From NCBI GenBank assembly GCA_030248135.1, contig JASANC010001508.1:1-17636 (forward strand): a stretch of 17,636 nt of DNA, read 5' to 3'. Under the pieces are notes generated by a model. The model was not told the DNA's origin and did no database searches. It saw only the letters and a program-made list of their open reading frames with translations. This document shows positions 7,343 to 17,135 of this stretch, in pieces. Position 1 is the stretch's first letter. Each line of letters begins with the position of its first letter. Source of the DNA: Theristus sp. LFF4_11 (Eukaryota > Nematoda > Chromadorea > Monhysterida > Xyalidae). Both the position numbers and the translations under genes were made by a program.

Positions 7343-8086
7343 TAGAGATGTCAAGAAAAAAAAATTTTCCATTTTTTTTCTTTTTTTTTAAATTTTTTTT
7401 TTAATTTTTTTTAAATGGAAGTTGTTCAGAAATTTTCAGGGAGTCCGAATATCACCATCTGAGGAGCCACCGACTTACCATATGACCCCCACTCATATGG
7501 GAGGAGGGTGAAAATTTCAGACTCGGTTTCGGCGACCCCATTTTCCCACCGACGACATCACGTCTCGTGTTTTGCCTCTCAATTCACCTCAAATAACACG
7601 GAAACAAGTTCAACAACAAACCGGTGTGATCATGCTGACGACACGAGGCGAAACAGCAACGAGCAACCAACGAAGTTACGCTTGCAGTGGCAGACAGTGC
7701 AATTTCGACCTTTCGAGATCCTGAAAAACGATGCGTAAATGTGAGTTCTCTGCTTCTATCTCACCTTAGCGGCATCGGAATTTGTTGAACTAGCCTTTGC
7801 GACGCTCAAGTACTTCAATGCGCGAGTCGATCATCACTCACCAAGGCTGAAAACAGTCGATAAATCAATCCAGAATACCACCTGCAGCGTTGAAGACTAA
7901 GTGACAAGGTAAAGTCGAAGAAAATTTTTGTTGAACTTTCGAAAAATTATGCCAAAAACGGCATTTTCAGGGCACATTAAAGAAAAAATTTCAAAAATTT
8001 TTAATAAAAAAAATAATAAAAAATGCTCATTTTTTTTATTTTTTTTTTAAATTTAAAAAAAAAATTTTTTGACCCTTACATCTCTA
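7343..8086 (-). mobile_element. hAT-like non-autonomous element B2
   Basis: This is a 744-bp full copy of family B, inverted relative to B1. Termini are TAGAGATGTCAAG and its counterpart CCCTTACATCTCTA. The flanking 8-bp duplication CTGACACC is perfect (7335-7342 and 8087-8094). In the 231-bp segment I compared base by base (7508-7738 against the complement of 2547-2777) there are four differences, so B1 and B2 come from a recent common source. It is inserted in C-run minisatellite-like sequence. No transposase frame is present. Confidence 0.92.
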
Positions 8087-8150
8087 CTGACACCCCCCAC
8101 TGAAAAATTTTCGGCACCCCCCCCCACGTGACGACACCCCCCCCCCTCGA
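8087..8150 (-). repeat. G-run minisatellite units, minus orientation
   Basis: Three C runs alternate with CTGAAAAATTTTCGG, ACGTGACGACA and CTCGAAAATTTGC. Their complements match the 3413-3563 array units (CAAATTTTC...GAGGGGGGG). The unit begins within the B2 target duplication, showing B2 landed inside this repeat. Confidence 0.65.
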
Positions 8151-8227
8151 AAATTTGCTTTCGCCTTCGGTACTGGTTTGGATCCACATGCTGCAAATGA
8201 TAAATCACAAATGACGTCAAAGGCTAG

Positions 8228-8445
8228 TTTTTTTTTCAATTTGTTTGCGCGCCAGTTCCGGAAACCCTAAGGTACCAAACTCGGCGGAAACGGGCAATAC
8301 TGCCCCGAGCCCAATTTACCCTCGGCTCTGGAGGGTAAATTAGATCTTGTTGGTCACTTTAGTTTCTCTATTGTGTGTCTTGTCCGCAGCGAGGTTCGAA
8401 CATTCCACCTACAGAACGGTAGGCGAAAGCACCTGCGCTACAGAC
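8228..8445 (-). mobile_element. tRNA-derived SINE candidate, minus strand
   Basis: Read on the minus strand, a tRNA-like head (8445 to 8382) carries a box-A-like TAGCGCAGGTGC, an anticodon-stem-like CCTAC/GTAGG pair around CGTTCT, and a box-B-like TGTTCGAACCT. Its ends GTCTGTA and TGCGGAC pair over seven positions with two G-T pairs. A body follows, with a perfect 11-bp hairpin (8313-8323 with 8331-8341, seven-base loop). It then reaches GGTTTCCGGAACTGGCGCGC and a tail ending in nine A (8236-8228). The head is too degenerate for a working tRNA. No flanking duplication was found, so the limits are approximate. Confidence 0.5.
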
Positions 8446-8558
8446 GCGATCTTTCACGAAAGTTTTTGTCAATTTTAAGGACCAAACAGCCTTATTTGGT
8501 TCTGAAAGTGCAATATTCGAACTCAGCGCGTCAGCGCGGTTTGAATGCACCTATCCTC

Positions 8559-8637
8559 CGGCCTTTTGAATTTTTTTTAATAAATTTAAAAATTTTAATT
8601 TAAAAAAATCGGGATTTTCACTTTTTGCGAACCCTAC
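8559..8637 (-). mobile_element. D-type hAT-like end fragment
   Basis: Read on the minus strand this begins TAGGGTTCGCAAAAAGTGAA and continues through AATCCCGATTTTTTT into A/T tracts. It resembles the right arm of F at 1467 onward (TAGGGTTCAAAATTTT... GGGATTTTTTAAT). The other end of the element is not seen. A family A fragment starts immediately after it. Confidence 0.5.
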
Positions 8638-8746
8638 TTAAGCAGGGGATCAATTAGTGACGTTTTGAGGGTTAAAACACAAGAAGAGACATGATAACGG
8701 TTTGGAAAAGGGCTAAACAACAAAACAAAATCTGGAAAGTTCCGCC
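8638..8746 (+). mobile_element. Fragment of family A (A5)
   Basis: CAATTAGTGACGTTTTGAGG, AAAACACAAGAAGAG, GATAACGGTTTGGAAAAGGG and AAAATCTGGAAAGTTCCGCC match in order the third quarter of A1 (3065-3175) and A2 (4450-4562). A short deletion removes the GGTCACC part. It starts where the D-type end stops. Confidence 0.8.
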
Positions 8747-8759
8747 ACAAAAAATCAAG

Positions 8760-10775
8760 CAAAATTAACGATTGTCGTACAAAAGTGCGACAGGCGGAGG
8801 CCCATATAACTTTGCGGGGTTCTTTTGTTCTTTTGCGATGTTATTATTGTCGGTTTTTTTCTGAAATCACCATCCAGTCCATCCTGCACAGTTGGTTTTT
8901 GCTTTGGCCGTTCGACCGAGAGATACACAAAAAGTTGTCAGCAACGAGCAAACGGATGATGGGAAGTTTTCTGTGCGCAGCGCGATCCATTCATCGTTAA
9001 TTCATTCATCTGTGTGCTTTACTGCATGTGGAACACGGGCATCACGCATAGCAATTATGATGGGAGAGACGGAATTTAGTTTATCCGCCGCTGAGCATGC
9101 GCGTGGGCGTGTGAGCGCACAGAACGTGCTTGATTCAATCTTGCAAAAGAACGAAGAATAACCACACGCTCCTGTAGTACGGTTCGCCGCGCGTCGGTGG
9201 CAGCAAGAATGAATATGAAAATCGAATAATCATGAAAATTACGTGTGCTCAGAGCGCAGGTGTGTGGTGCACCGTGCACGGTTCTCTGGCGTGTTCGTTT
9301 TTGTTGCGGCTTTGCCGTTCCCACCGAGCACGAGCGGCATTGAGCACGGCGCTGTTGCGGTGAACAGAGGGGGCAAGCAAGGCTCCCTCCCATGCAGCCG
9401 CTCACTGAACCGCGTTCACAGTGCAATTGCGCCATTGAGCACTGGTGAATTTTTACAATATAAAAGCCGTTTTGCGCCGTGCGGTGGCTCATTCATGCGG
9501 CGTGTGTGCTGTTGTTGTTGTTTGCGTGGTTGGTTTGGAGCGCTCTCATTTTGCGGCGTCGTCGCGCGCGCACACACGCGCATCGCATGGCAATATCACT
9601 CACCATTGGACGCTTCACGCTCGACGTGTGCTCGATTGGTTGCAACGCGATAACTGTCGCGGACACACACGCACGATTGTTGAATGGTTCGCAGTTTTTA
9701 ACGTTCCGCATTTTTTGCAGTTTTTCATTCATGCTGCCAACTCGGGTTTGTGTTTGTTTGTTTTTGGCCAGCGTTTTCACTGGAAAGTTTCAAAAACTAA
9801 AAGTTGAAACAAAAGAGTCAAACGCAAACTGCGTGAGTTTGTATTGTTTTTCAACACCGGAACCTTGCACGTTGCAACAAATCGGCGGCGGCGCGTGGCG
9901 CTGATGGTGTATTATTATTAGCTGGCGGCGCGGCCTCAGCCACACATGCCGCTGCGCTTCTTCGCTCTGCTCCGTTCGCTTTCTCTCTCTCCCACTCTTT
10001 CCATCCGGCCTGTTTGTTATATGAGTGCGTTTGTTTTGTCTGAGTTCTCCGCACCAGTTCATTCATGCACCGTTCCTCTGCCTTGAACCGCTCAGCTCAG
10101 TCGCCCGGTCCTCTTGTTTTGTGTGTAATGAGCGTTTTTGTTTTGTCACACGACTCAGTAATTGTTGTCCACGCACACACGCCCACGGTTTTCCGCGATG
10201 AACGACTGACACATGCCGCTATCGCGTTTGCTTGCAGCGGTTTGGCGTTTTTTTTTCTTGTCTTTGAAACGCGTCTGTTTTCGTTTGGAAAACACGTCGA
10301 ACTTGTGGTTTGTTTGTTTGTTTATTGTGGTGTGTGTTGCTGAAGTTTCAAGGTGTGTTTTTTTGCAGAAATTGTTTCTTGTGACCGACCCAATTTCGCT
10401 TGTTCTTTTCTGGTGTAAATTGCATTCACATCGTAATAGAATTCCGTTCACTTCACTCGCTTCAGTTTTGTTTACTAATCGCAATTTACATCTGGCAACA
10501 AAAGCAAATGCCACCTGTGAGCTGCCGCGATTGACCAATGCACCCTGCTGGTTTCGTGTAGTTTTCCTTTCCGTTTCACTATCATCTCGTCGTTGTTTAA
10601 ATTTTCTTTTTCAACGATTTCATAGATGTTGCACACAAGACGACTGAAATTGATTTCGCTCCACGTCCTGTGAAGGAAACGGCGTTAACGTGAAACTAGA
10701 CCCGATCAATGCAAACCTGCTTGGTGTTTCCAAGCGTTTGCTTTTAGTGGCATACCGATATGAAGTATGAATGGA
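8760..10775. other. Unique sequence, T/G-rich plus strand, no gene assigned
   Basis: GC content rises here, and the plus strand becomes rich in TTTGTTTG, GTGTG and GCGCACAC motifs. Several overlapping open frames of 90-145 codons exist on both strands, but they are cysteine/phenylalanine- or histidine-rich translations of simple sequence without domains. A TATAAAAG string lies at 9459-9466 and a pyrimidine tract at about 9978-10008; neither is tied to a gene. It may be an intron, a regulatory region or intergenic sequence. Confidence 0.4.
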
Positions 10776-11155
10776 GGGTTTGGTTTGACACCGCAATTTA
10801 CTGGGTTTGGTTTAAGCGGGCTTAACTTTGACCGGCTCGTGTTTGACCGCATTTTATTAGGTCTGGCTCTGGCTTAACTGGGTTTCATCGCGTCTTATTT
10901 GATCGCATTCTGCTGGGTCTGAGTTGACCGCGTTTACCGTATCTCATTGGACCGCATTTTACTGGGCCTGGCTTGACCGTGTTTTACCGTTTTACTGGGT
11001 TTGGCTTGACTAGGTTTTACTTTACCGCGTCTCTTTTGACCACATTTTCTGGGTCTGGTTTGACCGTGTTTTACCGGGTTTTACTGAATTTGTGTGGACC
11101 GTATTTTACCGTATTCTGTTTGACCGTGTTTACCTGTTCTTGTTTGACCGCCCGC
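10776..11155 (+). repeat. Degenerate TTGACCG minisatellite
   Basis: The tract is built from variants of TGGGTCTGGTTTGACCG and TTTTACCG/CATTTTAC. CTGGG-type starts occur at about 10799, 10879, 10913, 10962, 10997 and 11049, so units of roughly 25 bp combine into blocks of about 35-50 bp. The 97-codon frame at 10973-11263 is a translation of this repeat. The copies are diverged, so the array is old. Confidence 0.8.
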
Positions 11156-11165
11156 CAATGTGAAG

Positions 11166-11225
11166 TTTTTTCATTCATTTATTTTATTTTTTATTTTAAT
11201 TATACGCGCGCCGGTTCCGGAAACC
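11166..11225 (-). mobile_element. 3' end of the SINE-like family, truncated copy
   Basis: On the minus strand GGTTTCCGGAACCGGCGCGC (11225-11206) matches 8266-8247 at 19 of 20 positions. As there, an A-rich tail follows (11203 down to 11166, AAATAAAATAAATG-type). The rest of the unit is absent, as expected for a truncated retroposon, although a chance match with a conserved 20-mer cannot be excluded. Confidence 0.45.
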
Positions 11226-12247
11226 AAAGGAAGGGGAAGCCCTTTTCGGGGGGGGGGAAATAATTTTTTTGTTTTTTGTTCATTCATCCTTGAACCGCCT
11301 CCGCTTCAAAGTTTCTTCTGCCGTTGTACACTTATATAATCCGACAAATGATCAAGTAATGTCTTTCTCCAGCAATATCGTTCGCCACACTGACTTAATA
11401 ACATGCATTTATTATATCTCACCGCGCGAAACTATCTTATCATCTCATTCTGAGTGTTTTCGTGGGCAGACACATCGGCTTATTATCCAGCGCGTGCGTT
11501 CTTGCCTCTTGATTCACTGATTCATGCAGATGCCTTTTCGGCTTTGGTTCACTTGCCTGTGAGCGCACACTGTCTACCTCTGTGTCAGCTTTTGCCTCGT
11601 AGTATTATGTATGTCACGGGACGAGTTTTTATGACGGTGTTGGTGGATGGATTATGGAAATTGGGAAAACTTTTGTCAATGAGTTTGTGGTTGGGTGATT
11701 TCGGTGACTTGATTTGTTTTGTGGGTGGCGCGCGCAACGCATTCAGCTGGTATGCTAGTGCACAGTGGTGTGCTTGAACACGTGTCCTACATGTCGTGTG
11801 TCCTACACATGAGACGATCGGGAAAAAAGTGAATGAATGCGATGAAAGAATGGAACGGAGCAATGTATGCTCTCACAGCTGGATCGAGTGGGCGTGGCCA
11901 TGCGAACTCTCCCACCACAAACATGCTACTAACATCGCTTCTGTGTTCCATTGTACAAGTGTCCATCGCATTGTGTTCTTGGCATTCTCTTTTCCAATCT
12001 ACTGTATGTCCATGTGTGTGCACATGCTTCTCACTGTAAGCAGAATTCACTATTTTAGCAAGCAGCAGAGAGAAGAGCAAAGCAGCAAAGCATTTTGATG
12101 ATGAGAGAACGACCACAGTTGCTGTATACACATCGATATCGTAGGAACACTGTGTTCGTTCGCTGAGAGCTACATATATCGTCGGAATGGTCACTGGAGC
12201 AGCAGCTCACTTGCCTGTTTGGTCTGACCAGCCTCGGCACGATATTG
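11226..12247. other. Unique sequence, no gene assigned
   Basis: It opens with a G run near 11250-11259, then ordinary mixed sequence. There is a small direct repeat of GTGTCCTACA near 11782 and 11800. Open frames on both strands overlap one another and show no recognisable domain. Confidence 0.4.
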
Positions 12248-12249
12248 TA

Positions 12250-12483
12250 TTGTGGATTTATTCAAACGTGTCCAGACTAAAATGACGTCATTTGCTTTAA
12301 AAACGCCCGTTTGTCAAAGTACAGGCACTAAAAATGTCAGTTTGGTGTGACCGATTCGACATTCACCATTTGTTTACGAGAAGAAACCGGCTAAACGGAA
12401 ATTCTGGTTTGCTGTGAACGGCAAGCGCATGTTTGACGGCACATGACGTCATTTCTGTAGGACACGTTTGAAAAAATAGGTCA
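12250..12483. mobile_element. Non-autonomous DNA element E, copy E2
   Basis: This is the second copy of the 611-840 element, 234 bp, with TA at 12248-12249 and 12484-12485. Both arms keep TTCAAACGTGTCC and an intact TGACGTCA palindrome (12283-12290 and 12444-12451). The arms therefore read ACGTGTCC...ATGACGTCAT from each end. There are small indels against E1 near 12320 and 12452. No coding sequence is present. Confidence 0.8.
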
Positions 12484-12485
12484 TA

Positions 12486-12721
12486 CACGGACACTCACTA
12501 CACCACACTACACTTCACCAAACTACACGACACGACACCACACGCACACCACACACGTGCTACACCATGCCACACGCCACATTCACCACTCACACCAAAC
12601 CACACACACTACACTACACCACACCACACACACCAAACCACTCAGACTACACCACTCACTCACACTACACTACACCACGCCAAAGTGCATCACACCATAC
12701 ACACCACGCACGCTACACCGC
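12486..12721 (+). repeat. Degenerate CA-rich satellite (CACTACACC type)
   Basis: About 235 bp consist almost entirely of C, A and T in variants of CACTACACCACAC with very few G. It begins directly at the end of E2. The 67-codon His/Thr-rich frame within it is an artefact of the repeat. Confidence 0.8.
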
Positions 12722-15090
12722 ACGTTACTGTTATCTTTTTTAAATCTAACCAAATAAAAAATCCTAGACTCAATGCGCTTGCACACGGCGATAGGAAAAT
12801 GTTTCACGAAATTCAAAATTAGATTACGGTAGACGCTTCGCCGTGTGCTGGCGTTTAGTTCGGTGGTGCGGTTTTTCCTCAGAGCTTGAAACGTTTCTGC
12901 CTCGGATCTTCCTGAAACGAAATAACACACGTGTGCTCTAACGAGCAATCACCGGGCGACACATTACCACCAGTGGCAGCGGCAGCAAAACGCACGAATG
13001 ATATTTCTATGAGCGGCTCTGTACAGTCTACTGGTGTGGTATTGCTGCATGAGCATGATGACTGGTGTTGTTGTGCGTGGGCCGTTTTTATCCGTTTGTG
13101 CTTTGCAATGCTGCTTGTTGCTTTTGCCGTGTGCCGCCGCCTCACGCGTGCTTGCTTGCCGCGCACACACAAGCGTACGTGAATGCGTTTCTCTGTTTCT
13201 CCCCCCCCCCGTGTGCTACTGTTTCTCCAGCCCCCATCCATTCGCCACGGCATGATGCTTTCTGCCGCTGATTATATTGCGTGTGCTGTTGTTGTTGTGT
13301 GTGTTGCCATACACGTATGCACGTACGTTCGCGTCTGCTGCGACTTGTCTGCTTGCTTACGCGATTGCTCTCTTTTGCGTGTGCATGTCAGTCACAGTCA
13401 CCACTGTCGGCGCTCTATGTGGCGTTACTTTCATTCTCATTGCCGCACATGCCTCTCACTCACTATGTGCGTGCGGCTAAATTGCTGCAGCACGCGGAGC
13501 GCCATAAACAGGCAAGCACAGCAGAAGCACAACAACAACAACAACAGTGGTGCCGCCAGCATCAGCAGCGCACACACACACAGCCCCTTTGCCCGCCCAT
13601 TTATATCATTGACGCCCGCTCGCACACGCACGCACACGAACGCTCTTGCTGTTTCCAGAAAAAACGCCCACGCGCCGCGCAACGTCCACTTTGTTCATCG
13701 GAGAGCGTCAGATCCAGATGTGTGTGCGCTGCATTTTTTTGTTGTTCGTTCATAAATCTGGTTTTGTGAATGGTTCGTTTATTTGTGAATGGCAGTTTGA
13801 AATTGGGTGTTTTTTCTCTGCCGTTTTACTGTCATCTCCGTCACCTTTATCCATTCGGCTTGGTCGTTTATGATTGCAACATTTTCTTCGTCGACAAACC
13901 GATTATTCTGCTTTTATTTCGTTTTCTCGGGTTTTAAAAAACAGTTCAGCGACATTTACCGTTCTCCAGTGACATTTCGTTATGCTTAAAGACCAGGTTC
14001 TTTTCACTAAGCAGTATTCGCGTCTGCAGATAACACCATGAAGGTTTCATGACACTAATAGCGATACTGAGCCGCTTTGCAACCATTCGACGGTCACATT
14101 TTAGGCTGTTGATATTCCCTGTATTTTCCGTCACCCAGTGCTGCTGTGAAAAACGGAACAACATTAAAACGTTCACTCCTTAACAGCCGTAGTAGTGGAG
14201 AAACACCGAAAGCAGAATAGACAGCGAGGGGACACCGCGACGGCTGCACAAATAAACAAATAAACACCGCTCGCACACTGTTCTGGTGGTGGTGGTGACC
14301 ACTAAAAGCGCGTTTGTCCAGCTATATTTTCGCCCTGTATCTGTTATGAAGTCGTGTCGTCGTCGCAGTGAAACTGTGTACAGCGGCCGTCGCGATAAAA
14401 GTTGTGCTTTTCAATAGTTGTGGTGGTTTATGCTGTCTCTGTGTGTTTGTGTGTGTGTATATGCATATATTCGCTTAACGTGACGCACAGAGTGGTCACC
14501 ATTTTTATAAGGCGCACGTGTTTGCACACGTCACGACATAATCGATTGTCTGTATATAAGCGTATATAATCAAGAAGTGTATGGTTTGTACCTCGGTCTC
14601 GACACGTTCTTCAGGTTCGGTTGATTCTCGGACGGAAGATTATCAAGGTGTAAAGAAGAAGAAAAAGAACTGGGAAACTTCGGTAACCTGCGTTTTGTCG
14701 GGCCGGTATCTTCCTTGACAGTCAGGGAGTCGTATGAATGGAGAACGCGTGAGTGCGGTGTGGACATCGTTGTCTCTGTGCTTCTAAAGTTTTGTACATT
14801 TGTACCACATTAGCGCTGTCCACCAATGTGTGTGTGTGTGTGTGTTTTACAACCGGTCGTGTTCTTACTTGGCAAGCAATAATGTGTCCAGGCAGGGCCT
14901 TGTCGATTGTTGTTGTTGCCGTTCGCCTCTCCAACCGTGGTGACTGTGTTGCTTTTGCATTGTGGAGATAGTGCATTTCAGACCTGTTTTACCTCTGAGA
15001 ACACTGAGAACAAAGTGTCCAGTGGTGTCACTAACACGATTGAGTATATATATTTCGTCCATTAAAAATCTCCAGCCAGCTCCCCTGTTC
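12722..15090. other. Unique sequence with microsatellites, no gene assigned
   Basis: Mixed sequence with a T/G-rich plus strand. It includes (ACA)n at 13529-13546, (CA)n at 13570-13581, (GGT)n near 14285-14296 and (TG)n at 14827-14844. The longest frames (13183-13755 and 13281-13769) are Cys/His/Ala-rich, overlap each other and cross microsatellites. A 45-codon ATG frame at 14581-14718, following TATATAAG at 14552-14559, reads less like simple sequence (Ser/Asp/Glu then five Lys), but nothing supports its expression. Confidence 0.4.
14827..14844 (+). repeat. (TG)n microsatellite
   Basis: Nine uninterrupted TG units, likely length-variable between individuals. Confidence 0.9.
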
Positions 15091-15092
15091 TA

Positions 15093-15250
15093 CGTCGAAC
15101 TTTAAAGTAGAGGGAATCAGCTGATTGGTTGGTGATCTGTGATCACGTGTCCAAACCAAACTCCGCCTCCACAACAAGTTCTGCACAGAAAGCATGCATC
15201 ACGTGATCGCCAACCAATCAGCTGATTCCCCATAATTCAGAGTTCGACTG
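15093..15250. mobile_element. TA-target MITE, copy M2b, uninterrupted
   Basis: This 158-bp element is flanked by TA on both sides (15091-15092 and 15251-15252). The right end reads inward as CAGTCGAACT; the left end is CGTCGAACT with one base lost. Long arms share GGGAATCAGCTGATTGGTTG and GATCACGTG. The centre carries CCAAACCAAACTCCGCCTCC and TTCTGCACAGAA. It is the uninterrupted version of the copy at 173-598 and has no coding capacity. Confidence 0.88.
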
Positions 15251-15252
15251 TA

Positions 15253-16329
15253 TTTGTGAGGCCGACGCGTATAAACTGCGACTAGCAGACGTGCAAAGTT
15301 ATAAAGCACACAGGAACGGCACACGGCTATTTCGTCTCTATCTCTCTTATTCAGTGTGCTGCGCGTGAAATGTCACCATGCCCTGCGTTTTCAAAGAAAG
15401 CTTCGATAAAATCTGGAAATAGCGGAACAAAGCAAGATTGTGTATAATCTGTTGTTTGTTACTGTGGCTTGCTGTGTGTGCTGCGTGCTTCTCATCTCCT
15501 CCTCGTCACTCGTCAATATCGCCCGGCCCGGCCAGACTTGTTTTTTTTTCGTTCCGTCTGTCCGCCCAGCTTTCGGAAGCTGTCATGTGCTGTCTGTGTT
15601 TGTCTGGATATGTTGTGTTCGGCAGTTCAGCTAATGAACGTCGGTGTGTTTGTTTTCGACTGACGAAAACTGTTTTTTTTCATTTCTGAAAGTCTCTATG
15701 ATCCATAGGTAATGGACCATTGCAGACGTGGTGGGCGTGGTTTTCATGCACTCGCTAATGTTTTTTGAACGGTGTTGTTTGTTCTGTTTTATTGAACGCC
15801 CGCATTCATGTTGAAACGTGTTTGGTCGCCTCAACATTCATGAAACGAAATCCACTTCACTACACACCGAAGTTCAAATTACGCGTTCATTCATATTTTG
15901 TTGTCAAGCAAGCTGCCGCACAGCAAAGTCAGTTCGGCGTGCTTCCAACGTGAGTCGGGTTTTTTTTTCAATTTCGTTCAGGTAGGAAGGACAGATGCAC
16001 TCCTCGATAGTTTCATTTGACATCGGTTGTCTAAAGGCGTGCAACTGGTATTTTCGTTGTGTGTTTGCTTTATATTTCAAACTATTACACCATATTAGAC
16101 TGAAGTATCAGTGTCCCCACGCACCGCAGTAATTATTTATATTGTGCCAACTACACATCACCCAGCCGTCTTATCATTTAATGCGCCTGCTCCTACCTGC
16201 GCGGCCCGCAACGGCCCAGTTTTACCTCATCGTCGTGCCTAACCCAGCGCAAACAAGTTGGCAAAAAACTGAATTGGTGCGTTCTGCAAATGGTGTGTGG
16301 TGGCCGGATATGCCACATACGTTTGGGTT
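15253..16329. other. Unique sequence, no gene assigned
   Basis: Mixed T/G-rich sequence with poly-T tracts (about 15540-15549, 15673-15680 and 15960-15968). Frames at 15438-15689 and nearby are Cys/Ser/Phe-rich, overlap one another, and lack a recognisable domain. Confidence 0.4.
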
Positions 16330-17135
16330 TGTTTGTGCGTGTGTTTGTGTCTGCGTGCAGTTGTGCTTGTCTGTGTGTGTGTGTGTTTGACTAGCCAGCT
16401 TCTCACAGAAACCACTAAACGCTTTACTGAGCGAAAGCAACAGCAATATGTGATGTGTCGTTCCTTTTGCCATTGAGTTGTTGTTTTGTTGTTGTGTTGT
16501 TTCTTGTGCGACTTGTGTGTGTGTGTCGCGTCGCCGGCTGTCTCTGTCGTGTATGTGTGTGTGTGTGTGTGTATTTGTGCGCATAATTTTTATTTCCACC
16601 CTATAGCACGACAACAAGGACCCCCATCACCATCGTGTGTGTATTGCGGTGTGTGGCGGTGTTGTGTTATGTGTGTACGTGTACACCTCTATTATTCTTT
16701 GCCTTAGTTTTCTTTGCTGTCTCGCGTGTGCGTGCACTCTGGTGTCTTGTTGTGTTGATCGGTGCATTATTGCCCGCCGCCGCCGCTGTGTGTGTGTGTG
16801 TGTGTTCACTGGAGCGTTTTGTCTACGTTTACGCAAATATTGTTGATTGTACACACACACCATCGCCACACCATACACTATACGGTTGTTACACACACAC
16901 ACTCCCCGGACGCAGGTTAGTTTGGAGACACACGATCGTTTTTCTTCATCATCTTTCATTGCTGCTTTTGCGCCCGTGCCCCGTCCCGACTTGTCGGTGT
17001 CGTCGCTGTCGACGTCGTCGTTGTCGTCGTCGTCGGCTGCGTCTTCCGTGCATTGCATTCGAAATATGTTTCAGTTTTTGACGTTTTGAGTATTGTGTTG
17101 CTTTGCACGCGCTCTGTGTGTTTGTGTGTGTGTGC
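16330..17135 (+). repeat. Microsatellite-dense tract
   Basis: (TG)n runs lie near 16372-16386, 16514-16526, 16554-16572, 16787-16805 and 17114-17133. A CCG run precedes the fourth, (AC)n blocks lie near 16850-16861 and 16890-16902, and a GTC/TCG repeat at about 16993-17038. The Asp-rich minus-strand frame at 16627-17058 and the Arg/Cys-rich plus frame opposite it are products of these repeats. Confidence 0.85.

Noticed and set aside
8382..8445. Functional tRNA gene on the minus strand
   Set aside because: The length is about 64 nt, the D arm cannot be folded properly, and the T stem has three mismatches. A SINE head or pseudogene fits better.
9459..9466. TATAAAAG string as a possible core promoter
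   Set aside because: An eight-base match is expected by chance at this scale, and no gene or initiator follows it.
10973..11263. 97-codon frame with repeated GLTxFY motif
   Set aside because: It is the translation of the TTGACCG minisatellite.
13183..13769. Two overlapping frames of 162 and 190 codons
   Set aside because: They overlap in different frames across CAA and CA microsatellites, with Cys/His/Ala-rich simple composition and no domain.
16627..17081. 143-codon Asp-rich minus frame and 148-codon plus frame opposite it
   Set aside because: Both are translations of GT and GTC microsatellites; frames stay open because the repeats lack stops.
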